In this document: positions 21,855 to 32,800 of the stretch, piece by piece
Layout: every line of letters begins with the position of its first letter
Position numbering within the stretch: the first letter of the stretch is position 1
NCBI GenBank assembly: GCA_037447655.1
Contig: JBBHKE010001751.1
Span: forward strand, 1-64,000
Source of the DNA: Zygnema cylindricum
Lineage: Eukaryota; Streptophyta; Zygnematophyceae; Zygnematales; Zygnemataceae
Direction: 5' to 3'
Length of the DNA: 64,000 nt
Program-made: the position numbers and the translations under genes
Notes under the pieces: model-generated
The model's database searches: none
What the model was told of the DNA's origin: nothing
Seen by the model: only the letters and a program-made list of their open reading frames with translations

Positions 21855-23723
21855 CAGCATACACGACTGCTAGGTCTCAGACACCAACACAGGTATCCCC
21901 ACACTGGCAGATGCATACCCGTCTAGAAGTTGGCATCACGCAGTAAACTGTTTGCATCAGCTCCTGGTCGAGTATGAGTTGGGTCACTCCTTGATAGCGC
22001 ATGAAAAACTAGCGTTTGCACAAGCCATGGAAGCCATAACAATTAGAACACCTGAAAAAACGACATGGAAATTTGAACCTGGACTAACAAAGACTAAACA
22101 CGAACTTTTAGATGGAGTCACAAACCGACACCTTGACGCATTCGCTTTCTCCATGAAAGACTTAGGACGACACACCACGTACAAAATGTTTATTGACCTG
22201 GAAGATGATAGACCCATATTCAAGCCCAAATATCGTCTATCAGAAACTGAATTGGAATTGGTGGCCAAATGATGCTCGGAATTGGAAGAGGCATGTTTAA
22301 TTTATAGGCCCGATTCCACTTTTGCGGCGCCCACCGTTATGCATCATAAAAAAGACGCAGAGGAAAATTTCACTAAACGCCGTATGTGTGGGGACTATCG
22401 AGAACTAAACTCACATACGATCCAAGACCGACATCTAATGCTGTTGGCAGAGGACATTTTTGATCATGTCGGAGGAGCTAAATATTTTTGTATCCCAGAT
22501 CTGCGACAGGGGTTTAACCAAATCAAGATAGAGGAAAAGGACCGACACAAGACTGCATTTTGGGGTAGTGACGGACGTTGGGAATGGCGGTTATGCCTTT
22601 TGGACTGAAAAATGCACTGGTGGTATTCTAGAAGGTCATGGACTCAGTCTTGGGGGGACGTCAGTTTGCGCGTTGCTATATCGACGATTTGATCATCGCT
22701 TCGGTTACCATAGAGGAACATTCAATTCATATAGAGTGGGTGTTGAAGGAATTAAAAAAGGAAGGACTTAAATGTCATCCTGCCAAATGTACCTTTGGGG
22801 CCGAAGGGGTCCCATACCTTGGGCATTTTATCTCATCTGGGGGAATAACTCCGCTAGAATTCAAAGTGGAAGCAATTAGTAAACAACCGGCCCCAACTGA
22901 TTTGACTAGCTTGCGTGCATTCCTAACGTTAGCCAATTATTATCGTCGGTTTGTTCCTTGTTTTAGCACACTTGCATCTCCACAAAATGAACTCTTGAAG
23001 AAATCAGTCCCATTCACGTGGGGACCCTCTGAGATCGGGGCATTTGAGGGATTAAATGAGGCACTGTCCACCGCTTCCATCCTTCGTCCCCCAAATCAAA
23101 AATTACCGTTTTGTCTACAGACCGGCTTTGTTAAGCCCGTATTGTCGCTATCTTAACTCAACGCGAACTCACATGTGAGGAATATGTGGTGGCCTACGCC
23201 AGTAGAAGCAACAATCAAGCGTAATCAAATTACAGTAGTTACGAGGGAGAATGTTTTGCCGCAGTTTATGGTATTGTGCATTTGCAACATTATATCAATG
23301 GCAAGCCTTTTACCCTTCTTACTGACTATGAACCATTGCATTTTCTTATGACCATTGACAAGCTATATGACAAATTAGCCTGTTGGGCTCTTATTGTACA
23401 TAAATATGATTTAGAAATAATTCATCGACCCGGGCTCCTCAGCTTGAATGCTGACGGGTTCTCCAAGAACCCGTAGCCCAACTCCATTGATAATGGTGTA
23501 CGACAAGATTTTGATGCCGAAACGGTTACCTCCCTATCGGCCAGAGCGCATCTGATTTATAGTTTTGTGTCTCCTACGACTCACAAAACCGAACACGATC
23601 TATGACGGGACAATGCTTTCATTCTCTTTCATTCAACTCAGTTTTTTTCCGGCGAGCACTCTACCAACGGAAGAGGAGCGTGTTCGTAAGAGAGCCCAAA
23701 GTTACTTATGGATGGGGGGCTGA
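21855..23723 (+). pseudogene. Gypsy reverse transcriptase and RNase H
   Basis: The polyprotein resumes after the Copia derivative. The RT entrance reads FKPKYRLSETELELVAK, then a stop, CSELEEACLIYRPDSTFAAPTV, RRMCGDYRELN and IPDLRQGFNQIKI. After a frameshift near 22600 the catalytic box CYIDDLIIAS is intact (22677-22691), followed by the thumb (HPAKCTFGAEGVPYLGHFIS, LRAFLTLANYYRRF). RNase H follows in pieces: VVAYASRSNN, YEGECFAAVYGIVHLQHYI and LLTDYEPLHFLM to a stop at 23476. The 21952-22200 part may contain the C-terminal end of the methyltransferase, which I cannot align. A Copia solo LTR interrupts near 23724. Confidence 0.9.
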
Positions 23724-24782
23724 TCAAACTCTGAGACCTCCATAAGTCCTCAGAATGGACAGCTTCCAAGAAGCCTCTAGGATATTCTTGACCCCTTTGT
23801 GTTTCAGCAAGAAAAACTGCTACCTTGGCAGACAAAAACTATGACAACCAGCACCCGTGTGAAGGCAAGACTCCCCTGAGTCGATAGCAAAAAGAATCTC
23901 TAAATTTGCTCCCCTGAGCAGTAAGTTATGGAGGGTCAAAGTTGACTTTTTGTACAGAAGCTCTCTGGGAGAGAGGATCCTATCTCCTATTTTTTTCTAA
24001 ATCCTATCTCTCTCACAGACTCTATCTACTGATATACGGAGCTAATCAGATTTCTCCACTGTACACAAAAGTACAGTCGCCTGTGTACTTTATGTACGGA
24101 AATTGTACAACATGGCCTTAATGTCGACACATGTCATATCCGGATTCGGTGCCGTAATCTCCGGAGATACCACGATCCAATGTAATTTCGCCACGTGTCA
24201 TCCGATGTGGCGATGCCCACAAACCGCCGAATTCTTCTTCCGCGATCTCGGCGCTAATTTCGGCTGTCCGATAAAATTCACATTTGATCGTAGCCGTAAT
24301 AAATACATGCGCGGTATTTGTTTCGTTTACGAAATAAATGCGCGGTATTGATTTTTTATCCGTACCCCAAATCGTACTTTTGCACTACCGGTTCTATGTA
24401 TCCCGTAAACAATTATAGTTAAATGATTTATCAGGCGTATTAATGTTTAATTAATTATCAAACCCCATAATACGTAACACTACTTCTAGGCTTAATGGCT
24501 AAAGCTAACGGCTACAGGCAGTTTGCCAACCGGTAGGTACCAGGATCAAATCCTGTGGCCGGCATTTATCTTTTAGTAAATAAAACCCCTAACTAAAATA
24601 TATTTTCCCGAAAACCTCTGGATAGCCTAGGTAGTCATGGCTCTAGCTCCCTCTCCAATTTCTCAGTGACTGCGACAAGTTTGAGAGTTGGAGAGAGAAG
24701 TTAGAGGTAGACTGCCTCGACTTCTTTCTTATTTCTATTCGGACCTAGAAAATACTTTAAAAACCATTAATTTCTACCTTAT
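23720..24782 (-). mobile_element. Solo Copia LTR in the Gypsy integrase, with target duplication
   Basis: The sequence from about 23725 (CAAACTCTGAGACCTCCATAAG) to 24777 (CATTAATTTCTAC) is a single LTR of the 10338-11385 type with eroded ends. CTGAT at 23720-23724 and CTTAT at 24778-24782 look like the 5-bp duplication with one change. Removing the insert restores the Gypsy reading from YLWMGGLI to RLLAEGSH, which supports the junctions. No internal Copia sequence remains. Confidence 0.85.
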
Positions 24783-25859
24783 TCGTCTCCTCGCAGAAGG
24801 AAGTCATCGGCATGTCCCTTGGCCAACGGAGCGACTATCTCTTATTAACAAGATACATACTGACCTTGGGCGCTACGGTACCAAACGTACCTTGAGTTTG
24901 GTACAAGCGCGCTATTGGTGGTCGGCTATGCAAGCTGACGTAGCATCCGTGTTGCAAGAATGCAGCACATGTGACCGGTTACGGACATTGTTTTCTAACC
25001 AGTAGACTACACTTCAACCCTTGTCTATTCGAGGTTTTTTTTACAGGTGATCATGTGATTTAGCGGGTCCCTTCCCTATTTTTCAAAGGGGCAAGCAATA
25101 TAATATGATTATGATCGAAAACATCAGCAAATGGGTGGAAGTTGTGGCCCTCCTGCAGAAAACTGCCAAACTCACCACTGTAACGTTCAAGGAGCATGTG
25201 CTCCTCTAATATGGAGCCTCGGCGGAAGTACTTACTGACTAAGGAACAGAGTTCCATGGCAAATTCCAGGAGATGTTGGACAAGGTGTTAATTATTCAAT
25301 GTCGAACAAGTCGTGATCATCCTCAAGCATACGGTTTGGCAGAAAGAGCCGTTCAAACATTTAAGCGGGCTCTACGTAAACATTGCTTAGAAAAACATAT
25401 TAATGTGTGGGATGAATCATTGGGATATATTACTATGGGTAACCAAATTATGTACACACCAGTTTAGCGAATTTTAGTCCATATTATATGTTGTTTGGTC
25501 GGAAACCGCTACTAGGTAGAAATGTACAAAAAACCGCTAGTTTACCTTTGCCGCTGATGTCAGATTCCCTTTTTCTGGAAGAACTAACTAAATGGGCATT
25601 GCTTTTCGCTAGGGAAATGCCCATGGCCTTTGAAAATTTGCAGATTGCCCAACATCGCGACTCCTTATGGTTTGCAATGACTCGCACTGACAGCTATCGT
25701 CCGCAACAAAAACCATTCCGGGTGGGGGGTTACGTTTATTTGCGACGGCAAACATTTGACACACTTGACACGGATGTTTCAGCCCATATCTTGAGGATTA
25801 CAAAATTCGACGCCAATGGATTATTAAGTCTCCAAGGGGCGGATACTGGATTTTTGTAG
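24783..25859 (+). pseudogene. Gypsy integrase (zinc-binding and catalytic parts)
   Basis: The zinc-binding part reads SLINKIHTDLGRYGTKRT, RYWWSAMQADV and ECSTC; the usual HxxxGHxG has GR instead of GH, so one zinc ligand is lost. The catalytic core is broken by stops but recognisable: a strand starting GDHV, ISKWVEVVALLQKTAKL, LTD-stop-GTEFHGKFQEML carrying the second Asp, and HPQAYGLAERAVQTFKRALRKHC carrying the catalytic Glu. The C-terminal part (25488-25859) with PFRVGGYVYLRRQ is open. The order after RNase H confirms a Gypsy element. Confidence 0.88.
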
Positions 25860-25873
25860 GAGCATTCAAAAAA

Positions 25874-26123
25874 TTGTGCTCGTGCTACTTACCCGATATT
25901 TCCCACAGCATGGACCCGTGGCGGATGCCGATTACCGAGGCCACTGAGTGTCAGTTTTGTCGGCGATCTGATGGGGAAACCACAATGCTTCTCTACAATT
26001 ACTGCAATCTAAGATTTCATATGGAGTGTTTAGTTCCACCTCTGCACACTACCCCAGCTGGACAGTGGTTTGGCCACGGATGTCGCGACCTACCAGTTGT
26101 CCTTACCAGCTCCTCCGCAGACT
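25874..26123 (+). pseudogene. PHD-like zinc finger at the Gypsy polyprotein C-terminus
   Basis: After the integrase tail and one stop, an 83-codon frame reads ECQFCRRSDGETTMLLYNYC, then LRFHMECLVPPLHTTPAGQW and a final GHGC. Spacing and the LVPPL...P.G.W signature are those of a PHD finger (C4HC3), a reader of histone H3 tails. The third Cys (LLYNYC where LLCDxC is usual) and the penultimate Cys (WFGHGC where WxCxxC is usual) are replaced, so this copy is degenerate. Many Gypsy integrases carry a C-terminal chromodomain that steers integration; a PHD finger in that position could do the same. The frame ends at the TAA just before a purine run. Confidence 0.72.
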
Positions 26124-26383
26124 AAGGAGCTAGGGGGGGAAATTCCATCCTTACTTTCTTGACCGTGCTTTTCCTTTTAGTTTTTGCTTAGTCTATGTGT
26201 TTGGGATGTTTTTCTTTTTCGGGTAGATTTATTTATGATTCCTTGCGGTATATTTGTTTTGCACTCCGGTTGTGGTCACGAATACTGTACATATGTAATG
26301 GTCAACTATTTTTTGGTGTTTATCTGCAACACAAGCTGGATTTGATACATGCCATTCATGGTTGTACCATCATGCACGACAGC

Positions 26384-27450
26384 TGTCATGCCGTGAGACG
26401 TTGGTGGGGGTTATTACCTGGTCATATACAAGTTGGCGTGTATGTGACGTGACAGGTTCATATCCGAGGTTACAGCTCGAGGTACGGACGGAACCAAGAC
26501 TGAATTATACTTCTGTCCTGCGCAGTGGGAACATTATGTTGAATCAGCGTGTGACCGGACTACGGTACGGCATCAGATGTCAAGAATTCGAACGGCTCCA
26601 AACTTGACAGATGTCCAAAGTCATGAACCCTCAAAGGTTCATGCATTATTTTGCTTTGCTTAGGGAGGGTTTTCATCCTCGAGGTGTATATGTAAGGCAT
26701 TACCAGTTGGCCTGGTAGCGGTCGTCTCTATAACTAGCATCGTTTAACATAGAAACCTGTATGCTCAAAGACATATAGAAATTAACGTGGTTGTACGGAT
26801 TAGTGAAAGCATAAGATAAATGCCATTTGGCAAGATATAAACTTTTGCAAATTACGTACGAGAATCCAACATTGGAAGGTTGTCGTTTCCTGGTAGTTTT
26901 TTTCTCGGGATTTGTCGAACGTTATAATCTTGGGGTTTCACCTAAATATTTAGTGACAGGCTAGTTTTGAGTTAAGGTTTCTTTTCAAACCCATAGCTTG
27001 TGCTAGTAATTGTTTTTGAGCTTCTCCTTTCCTTTGTGCTAAGACCTTACCTAATCTATCGGCGTAAGCTAGCCTGCAATGTTTCCCTCCAGATTGTCTT
27101 CTACTTGCTGTTGTTGGTGAATCGTATTTGTGGTCTTAGTGTTTTCTCGTTGTCTTGGCGCTGACCGCACGGGTTTTAACCCATTTTGTATGGCCTTGGA
27201 GGAATACCGATTATCTCGGCCCTCTCATCTAGTTGAGGAAGGGTTTTGGCCCGTTGGTTGGACTCCTGTAGGGAATATTGATGACTTCAGGGCCTAGTGG
27301 CTACTGTCGCAAATATTCCCGTACTTAATTTGCTTCTTTCTAATTTTCTTTATTCCTTGTGTCAATTGTTTTCTTTCTGTCTAGTTTATTTTCATTCGTT
27401 TCATTTCTAATTTTCTTTATTCCTGGTGTCTTCTGTCTAGTTTGTATTGA
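26384..27450 (+). repeat. 3' LTR of the Gypsy element
   Basis: It opens TGTCATGCCGTGAGACG and follows the 5' LTR in landmark order (see 4149-5170). A short 3' untranslated stretch (26124-26383), beginning with the purine run AAGGAGCTAGGGGGGGA, lies between the coding end and this LTR. The end is approximate; A-rich sequence begins near 27459. Confidence 0.7.
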
Positions 27451-29010
27451 ATTTGTTGAAAAAAAAATAAAAAAAAAATAAAAAAGTATAATATTTTTGT
27501 TATGCTTTGATTCCATTTTATTTGTTGCCTACTTTGTTTTTAAGTTGCTGAATTTGAGATTGTTGAACTGTCCGGTATCGTTTTCTCTTACGACAAGATG
27601 TAGTACATTTTAAATTCGATGATGACGCAAAATGTACTTCTCTTTTTTTCTATTTTATTGTACGGTTGAAACTTACGCGGTACGGCTCTAAGTTTTACAG
27701 GAAAACGACAGAAAAAGACCCTTACTTAAGCACATGGAGACGCACCCTTAGTTCGAAAAATCTTCGTTAAAATCCAAAGTTACATTTCAAACATCGAAGT
27801 TTCCGTTACTTGGGCACACAGCTTAAGGCCGTACGATCCCGGCCAGCAATTGATATGGGTGACACACGCGTTAAACAAAAATATCGTAGGAGGATTGTAC
27901 TCTCTGACATCATCTCCTACGTCAGCCATACTGCATCTCACATCGGCTTCATAAAGCCGATGCCGGTCCTATGAATAGAATCTTGAGTGCATTTCCCTCT
28001 TACTTGTCGTTTTTCTGACACTTTTTTAAACAGCTGCATGAACTAACAATCAGTTAACGTCATAACTGGCACATTCCGTACAACATACTACCCAAAGGAA
28101 GAGAAACTATTATTAATTCTATTTTAGGTGCAAGGCTCGTACGTAAGGGGCATTGAATGAGTGCTATCGACACTAATAGAGAATCCCTGTACATCGCGCG
28201 CGTCTTGTTCAATAATCTATGGGTTTTGTACACGTCACTTGCAAACGTGGCGCAATAATTTCTTCGAGCATTCAGCAAGCAGTGAAACTGTGAAACCTAC
28301 CCAGTCCTGCCAGCCAGGCAAGTATCTCCTTACGCGTGGCCGAATAGCAATATCGCGCGCTGGCTGCTGGTTTCCGGTGTACGAATTTCGTACCACTGGC
28401 TGGCAACACTCAAGGCCATTGGTTACTTTTCTAACAACCCTCGCGCACTACGTATTGTAACTGCAGTGTCGGCCGTTTTAGAAATCTAGCCGCCTTTGGC
28501 CGTTGATGGTAAAAGATATTTGTTGTAGCACTGTCGCCAGACGGTCCTGGCTGTCCAGCTTGAAATACGGCAAGACTGTTGACAAATTCTGTTTCGCAAG
28601 TTGCGAAAACAAACAGAAATCGTTGACTAGGCTGGTACGAATTGTCAACACGTCGGTACGATTCTACATTCGTCGTGGCGCTGGCCAGGCATCGAATATC
28701 AGGATTACGACATACGTACAGAACCTTTCCGTTCCTCTTATTGGAGCGCTTGAGAAGGATGGTACGCATATGCGACGAGGGATACGCTCAACGTACAGCA
28801 TCCGTTCGGTCCTCCTATTGGAGAGTACAAGAATGGTGGTACGCTCCGTTTCGACGGCCAAGGTCACGACCTACGTACAGAATCCTTTCTTCCCTCTTAT
28901 TGGACGATATGGAAAAAGTCGTTTGTCACGTCGGATGGGGTGCACTTACACGTCGAGTCTAAGGATGACACTTTCCTCGATAAAGTGCGTGGTTACGACA
29001 GTAAAGTAAC
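27451..29010. other. Intergenic region, no supported gene
   Basis: I see no gene with support here. The first 200 bp are A/T-rich. At about 28630-28920 a degenerate repeat of roughly 80 bp recurs three times (cores CGTACAGAACCTTTCC, CGTACAGCATCCGTTC, CGTACAGAATCCTTTC, each followed by CT(T/C)CTATTGGA-like sequence). Short ORFs there differ between units and do not look coding. The region could hold the promoter of the CG-1 gene downstream. Confidence 0.5.
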
Positions 29011-29250
29011 TTACAGTACAGTACACCGCGAATCGTTATTAGTGTCAAGGTATTTTCGACATTTAAAACATCTTTTCTCCGTACACACTTGTCGGATTTT
29101 CAATTTGAGACCGCCAATCGGACGCTTAGAATGTTACCTGTCAATGGCAGCCGTCAGATCCACAATCGAACAGGTGTGTACGGAGAAAAGATGTTTTAAG
29201 TGGCGAAAAAAACCTTGACACATAACGATTCGCGGTGTACTGTACTGTAA
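29011..29250. mobile_element. Hairpin MITE (TIR CACCGCGAATCGTTAT family)
   Basis: The first 29 bases (TTACAGTACAGTACACCGCG and onward) are the exact reverse complement of the last ones, and pairing continues with small interruptions into the middle: AAAACATCTTTTCTCCGTAC near 29066 pairs with GTACGGAGAAAAGATGTTTT near 29177. The whole 240 bp can therefore fold into one long hairpin. The TIR core is shared with copies at about 30212, 31134, 57342 and 61271. Confidence 0.85.
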
Positions 29251-29404
29251 TATAAAGTACTGTACCGTACAGTTGTGGAGAAAATCCTTACTCCCACCCC
29301 CTATTGTGTTGGATAAACAACCAAAGTAGTGAAAGGACAGTATTCTTCAGTTCAGCCGCAAGTTGTAAATGTTTTGTCGGGTTGTACATAGTTTTTGGAA
29401 AATG

Positions 29405-29465
29405 TATTCCTCCCTCCTCTCCTCTTCCTCCCCCTCCCTCCCTCCCTCCCTCCCTCCCTCCCCTT
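29405..29465. repeat. (CCCT)n-type microsatellite
   Basis: A pyrimidine-only run built from CCTCCCTCCCTCC. It lies upstream of the tandem CG-1 gene. Confidence 0.9.
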
Positions 29466-29835
29466 TATCTTCTTCCTCCTCTGATCTTTTGTTTTCCGAT
29501 CTCAGTCCCACTTGCCATCGCCTGACGAATTGTTGCTCAACCTGAAAATGGCCTCTGGCGCACCTGCACCCAGTAACTCCTGAAGAACGACCTCTGCCTG
29601 TACCGGTAACTTTGATGCCATTATCCCTTGATCCTTTTCCTCCTCCTGCATTTACCTTCCACTTTCGATCGCCGCGAACTGTTCTCCTTTGCCGAGCAAC
29701 AACGCGTTGTAACTTTCTCGCTCCCACTCTCCTCCCTCTCGCTCTTCCTCTCCCTCTCGATCCTCTTCTCGCCCTCCCTCGACTCTCGTGAATCAACCTC
29801 TGCCCTATTTTTACGCGGAAATAAATCGACTGCAG

Positions 29836-32800
29836 CTGAAAGCGAAGTCGGAGCTGTTAACGATTTCCGAAATTTTTTACTTTTTGAAAAATTGGCGAAC
29901 ATTTGGTGTTCCAGTGGCTACAAAACCACCTGTAAAGCCAGAAAGTAAGATATTCTAGTCAGCTCCTTATCTATGATGAAATTATATCACACTAACGTAA
30001 CAGTATTAACATAACGTACTTCTATTACACAGTACCAGCATACTTAATGCACTAACACACTTAAATTACGCTGGCATACTTATGTTACACTGACATACTT
30101 AATACACTAGCATACTTATGGTGCACTAACATACTTAATACACTAGCATACTTATGTTACTCTAACATACTTAATACACTAGCATACTTATGTTACTCTA
30201 CTTAATACTCTACACCGCCAATCGTTATTAGCGTGTAAGTTTTTTTAGCGTATACAAATAATTAGCGTGGTTTACGCTAATTGGGAATTTGAAAATTTTC
30301 GAAGAAATCGTCTATTCTAATTAGGAATTAGGGCTTTTTTAAATAGTGTGGATAATTCTATTTGAGAATAAAAATACAAAAAAGCGGGACGGAATTAGCG
30401 TACACAACACTAATAACGATTGGCGGTGTAGCATACTTATGGTGCACTAACATACTTAATACACTAGCATACTTATGTTACTCTAACATACTTAATACAC
30501 TAGCATACTTATGTTACTCTAACATACTTAATACACTAGCATACTTATGTTACTCTAACATACTTAATATACTAGCATACTTATGGTGCACTAACATACT
30601 TAATACACTAGCATACTTATGTTACTCTAACATACTTAATACACTAGCATACTTATGGTGCACTAACATACTTAATACAGTAGCATACTTATGTTACTCT
30701 AACATACTTAATACACTAGCATACTTATGTTACTCTAACATACTTAATACACTAGCATACTTATGTTACTCTAACATACTTAATACACTAGCATACTTAT
30801 GTTACACTAACATACTTAATACACTAGCATACTTATGTTACACTGACATTTTTATGTTACTCTAACATGCTGAACACGCCAACATGCTTATAATACTAGC
30901 ATACTTATTATTAATGTTAGCATGCTTATACTAGCATACTAACATTTTTGTAGTACACTAACATAATGCACTAACATGCTTATATTACATTAGTATACTT
31001 ATTATTCACTAACATTCTTTTATTACACTAACATAATGCACTAACACACTTATATTACATTAGGAGACTTATATTACAATTACATACTTATGTTACACTA
31101 GCATGCTCGATATACTAACATAATATATTGCACAGTGTCTCGCTATTAGTGTTAATGTTTTTTTCCGCCACTTGAAACATCTTTTTTCAGTGCACCCTTT
31201 TCGGATTGTTTATCCGACGTTGCAATTGAAAGGCAGGATTCTCACCTGCCAATTGGCGGTCTCCAATAAAAAAGCCGACATTTGTGCAGGGAGCAAAGAT
31301 GTATTAAATGGCGATAATACCATTAACATTAATAGCGATAGTTCACTAACATTCTTGTATTACACTAACATTCTTAATACACTAACACACTTTAACATAC
31401 TTAAGACACTGACGAACTAATATTTCACTAAAATGCTTAATACACTACTTGTATTACCCTGCATACTGAATGCACTAACATACTTTTATTACACTAACAC
31501 ATAAAATAAAACAAAATATACTTTGCTGTGACTCTGGAACGAAATGACTTCCTTAGTTTTTTTTTCTTTTCTTGTTATGCTTATGGTTTGCTGTTCCGAG
31601 TGTTTCATGTTTCAGTCTTTTTATCACGTTTTGGATTCAAAATCTTTTTATGTTTGATTTTTTTGTCAAAATAATTTCCGCTGAGAAGATCAACTATAGT
31701 TCTGGAACTCGCCACCCCTTCCCCTGTCTCTCTCTCCCTCTCTCTCCTCTCTTTCTCTTCCCCTCTCCCTCTCTCTCCTCTCTCTCTGTCTCTCTCCCCC
31801 TCACTCTCCCCTCTCTCTCCATTCTCTCTCCCTTTCTCTCTCTCTTCTCTCTCCTTCACTCTCTCTCCTCTCTCTCCTTTACTCTCTCTCCCCCCTCTCT
31901 CTCTCCTCTCTCTCGCACTCTCCCTCTCTCCCTCTCTTTCTCTCTGAAACAAGTTTTTCTCTTTATGCCTTTTTCCTGACTTCTTTTTCTTCTATTTTGA
32001 ACCATATACTTTTAAGTTACCTTCAATAATTATTATGTAGTCAAACGCTGGTTTGGTGGCCACATGCTTTTGACAGAGTTCCTAGACACATATGCCTTTC
32101 CTGGAAATCGTCAGTTTTATGGATATATGTATTTGGATAAACAGCAAGGTACAACTTGATCACTGAAATATAGTAAAGCTTTATGGATGCATATTGTGTT
32201 GTGTAAACGACAAGAATCTACAGCAGGAATACTTAAATTCAATGAAGTTTTACGAATTTATGTGCATTTGTATAAACGGCAAGGTAAAACAGGATTATTG
32301 GCCAATTCCAGTAATTTCGAATAGTTCTTTACAAATGTTGAATGTAATCTGATGGCGACCGATTCACCAGTTTCCTGCCACATTTTTGCTCTCAAACAAG
32401 GGTTTATGAGGTTTTTATTTAAAAAAAAAGATGTCTAAAGGAGATGTCTGCCATGTCACGGAAAGGTATGTTAGAGGGATCCAACATTTGTCACCGCTGT
32501 TTTACTTATTAATGATTTCGAGTCCCACTTTTGTTTCATCTGCTCATATATGATAATATGTCAGAGCAAAGAGAAAAAAGGCATCTAAACTTGATTATTG
32601 GTTTTGCAGGCGGAACGCTTCTTCTTTACGATAGGAATAAAACTCGTTTGTTTCGGAACGATGGTCATCAGTGGAGAATGAGAATGGATGGAAGAGCTGT
32701 CAATGAAACTCACGCTAATTTTAAGGTATGTTGAATCGACACAATTTATTGGAAACAAAGTGATTGACACTTTTTTTGTAAGGCGAGGTTTGAAATCTTC

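Larger units (their letters stand above)
4149..27450 (+). mobile_element. Ty3/Gypsy LTR element encoding a DNA methyltransferase and a PHD-like finger, split by four nested Copia insertions
   Basis: Two related LTR-like blocks (4149 onward and 26384 onward, both opening TGTCATGCCGT) enclose a plus-strand polyprotein whose pieces resume after each nested Copia insertion. With insertions at 9150-10140, 10338-16790, 17626-21854 and about 23725-24782 removed, about 10.6 kb remains, in the order gag, protease, C5 methyltransferase, RT, RNase H, integrase, PHD-like finger. The order RT-RNase H-integrase and the YIDD box at 22677 mark Gypsy rather than Copia. Stops and frameshifts occur throughout, so this copy is dead. 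Cytosine methyltransferases inside retrotransposons have been described in charophytes and dinoflagellates. The right boundary is placed where LTR similarity fades and is approximate. Confidence 0.8.
30040..31500. repeat. 36-bp satellite array in an intron of the tandem CG-1 gene
   Basis: The unit is CATACTTATGTTACTCTAAC followed by ATACTTAATACACTAG (36 bp). The most regular block is about 30430-30860, with more diverged units on both sides. The array lies in the intron between the first and second coding exons and is interrupted by two MITEs. Its length, a multiple of three, makes spurious ORFs. Confidence 0.92.

Noticed and set aside
30362-30865. 167-codon ORF with a repeated TLAYLCYSNILN unit
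   Set aside because: It is a by-product of the 36-bp satellite (36 is a multiple of 3); it has no other protein feature and lies in an intron.
30040-31500. CRISPR-like array
   Set aside because: Units are contiguous without unique spacers, in a eukaryotic intron; it is a simple satellite.
31572-31979. Ser/Leu/Pro-rich ORF and its Arg/Glu-rich antisense partner
   Set aside because: Translation of a CT-rich tract; no independent evidence of coding.
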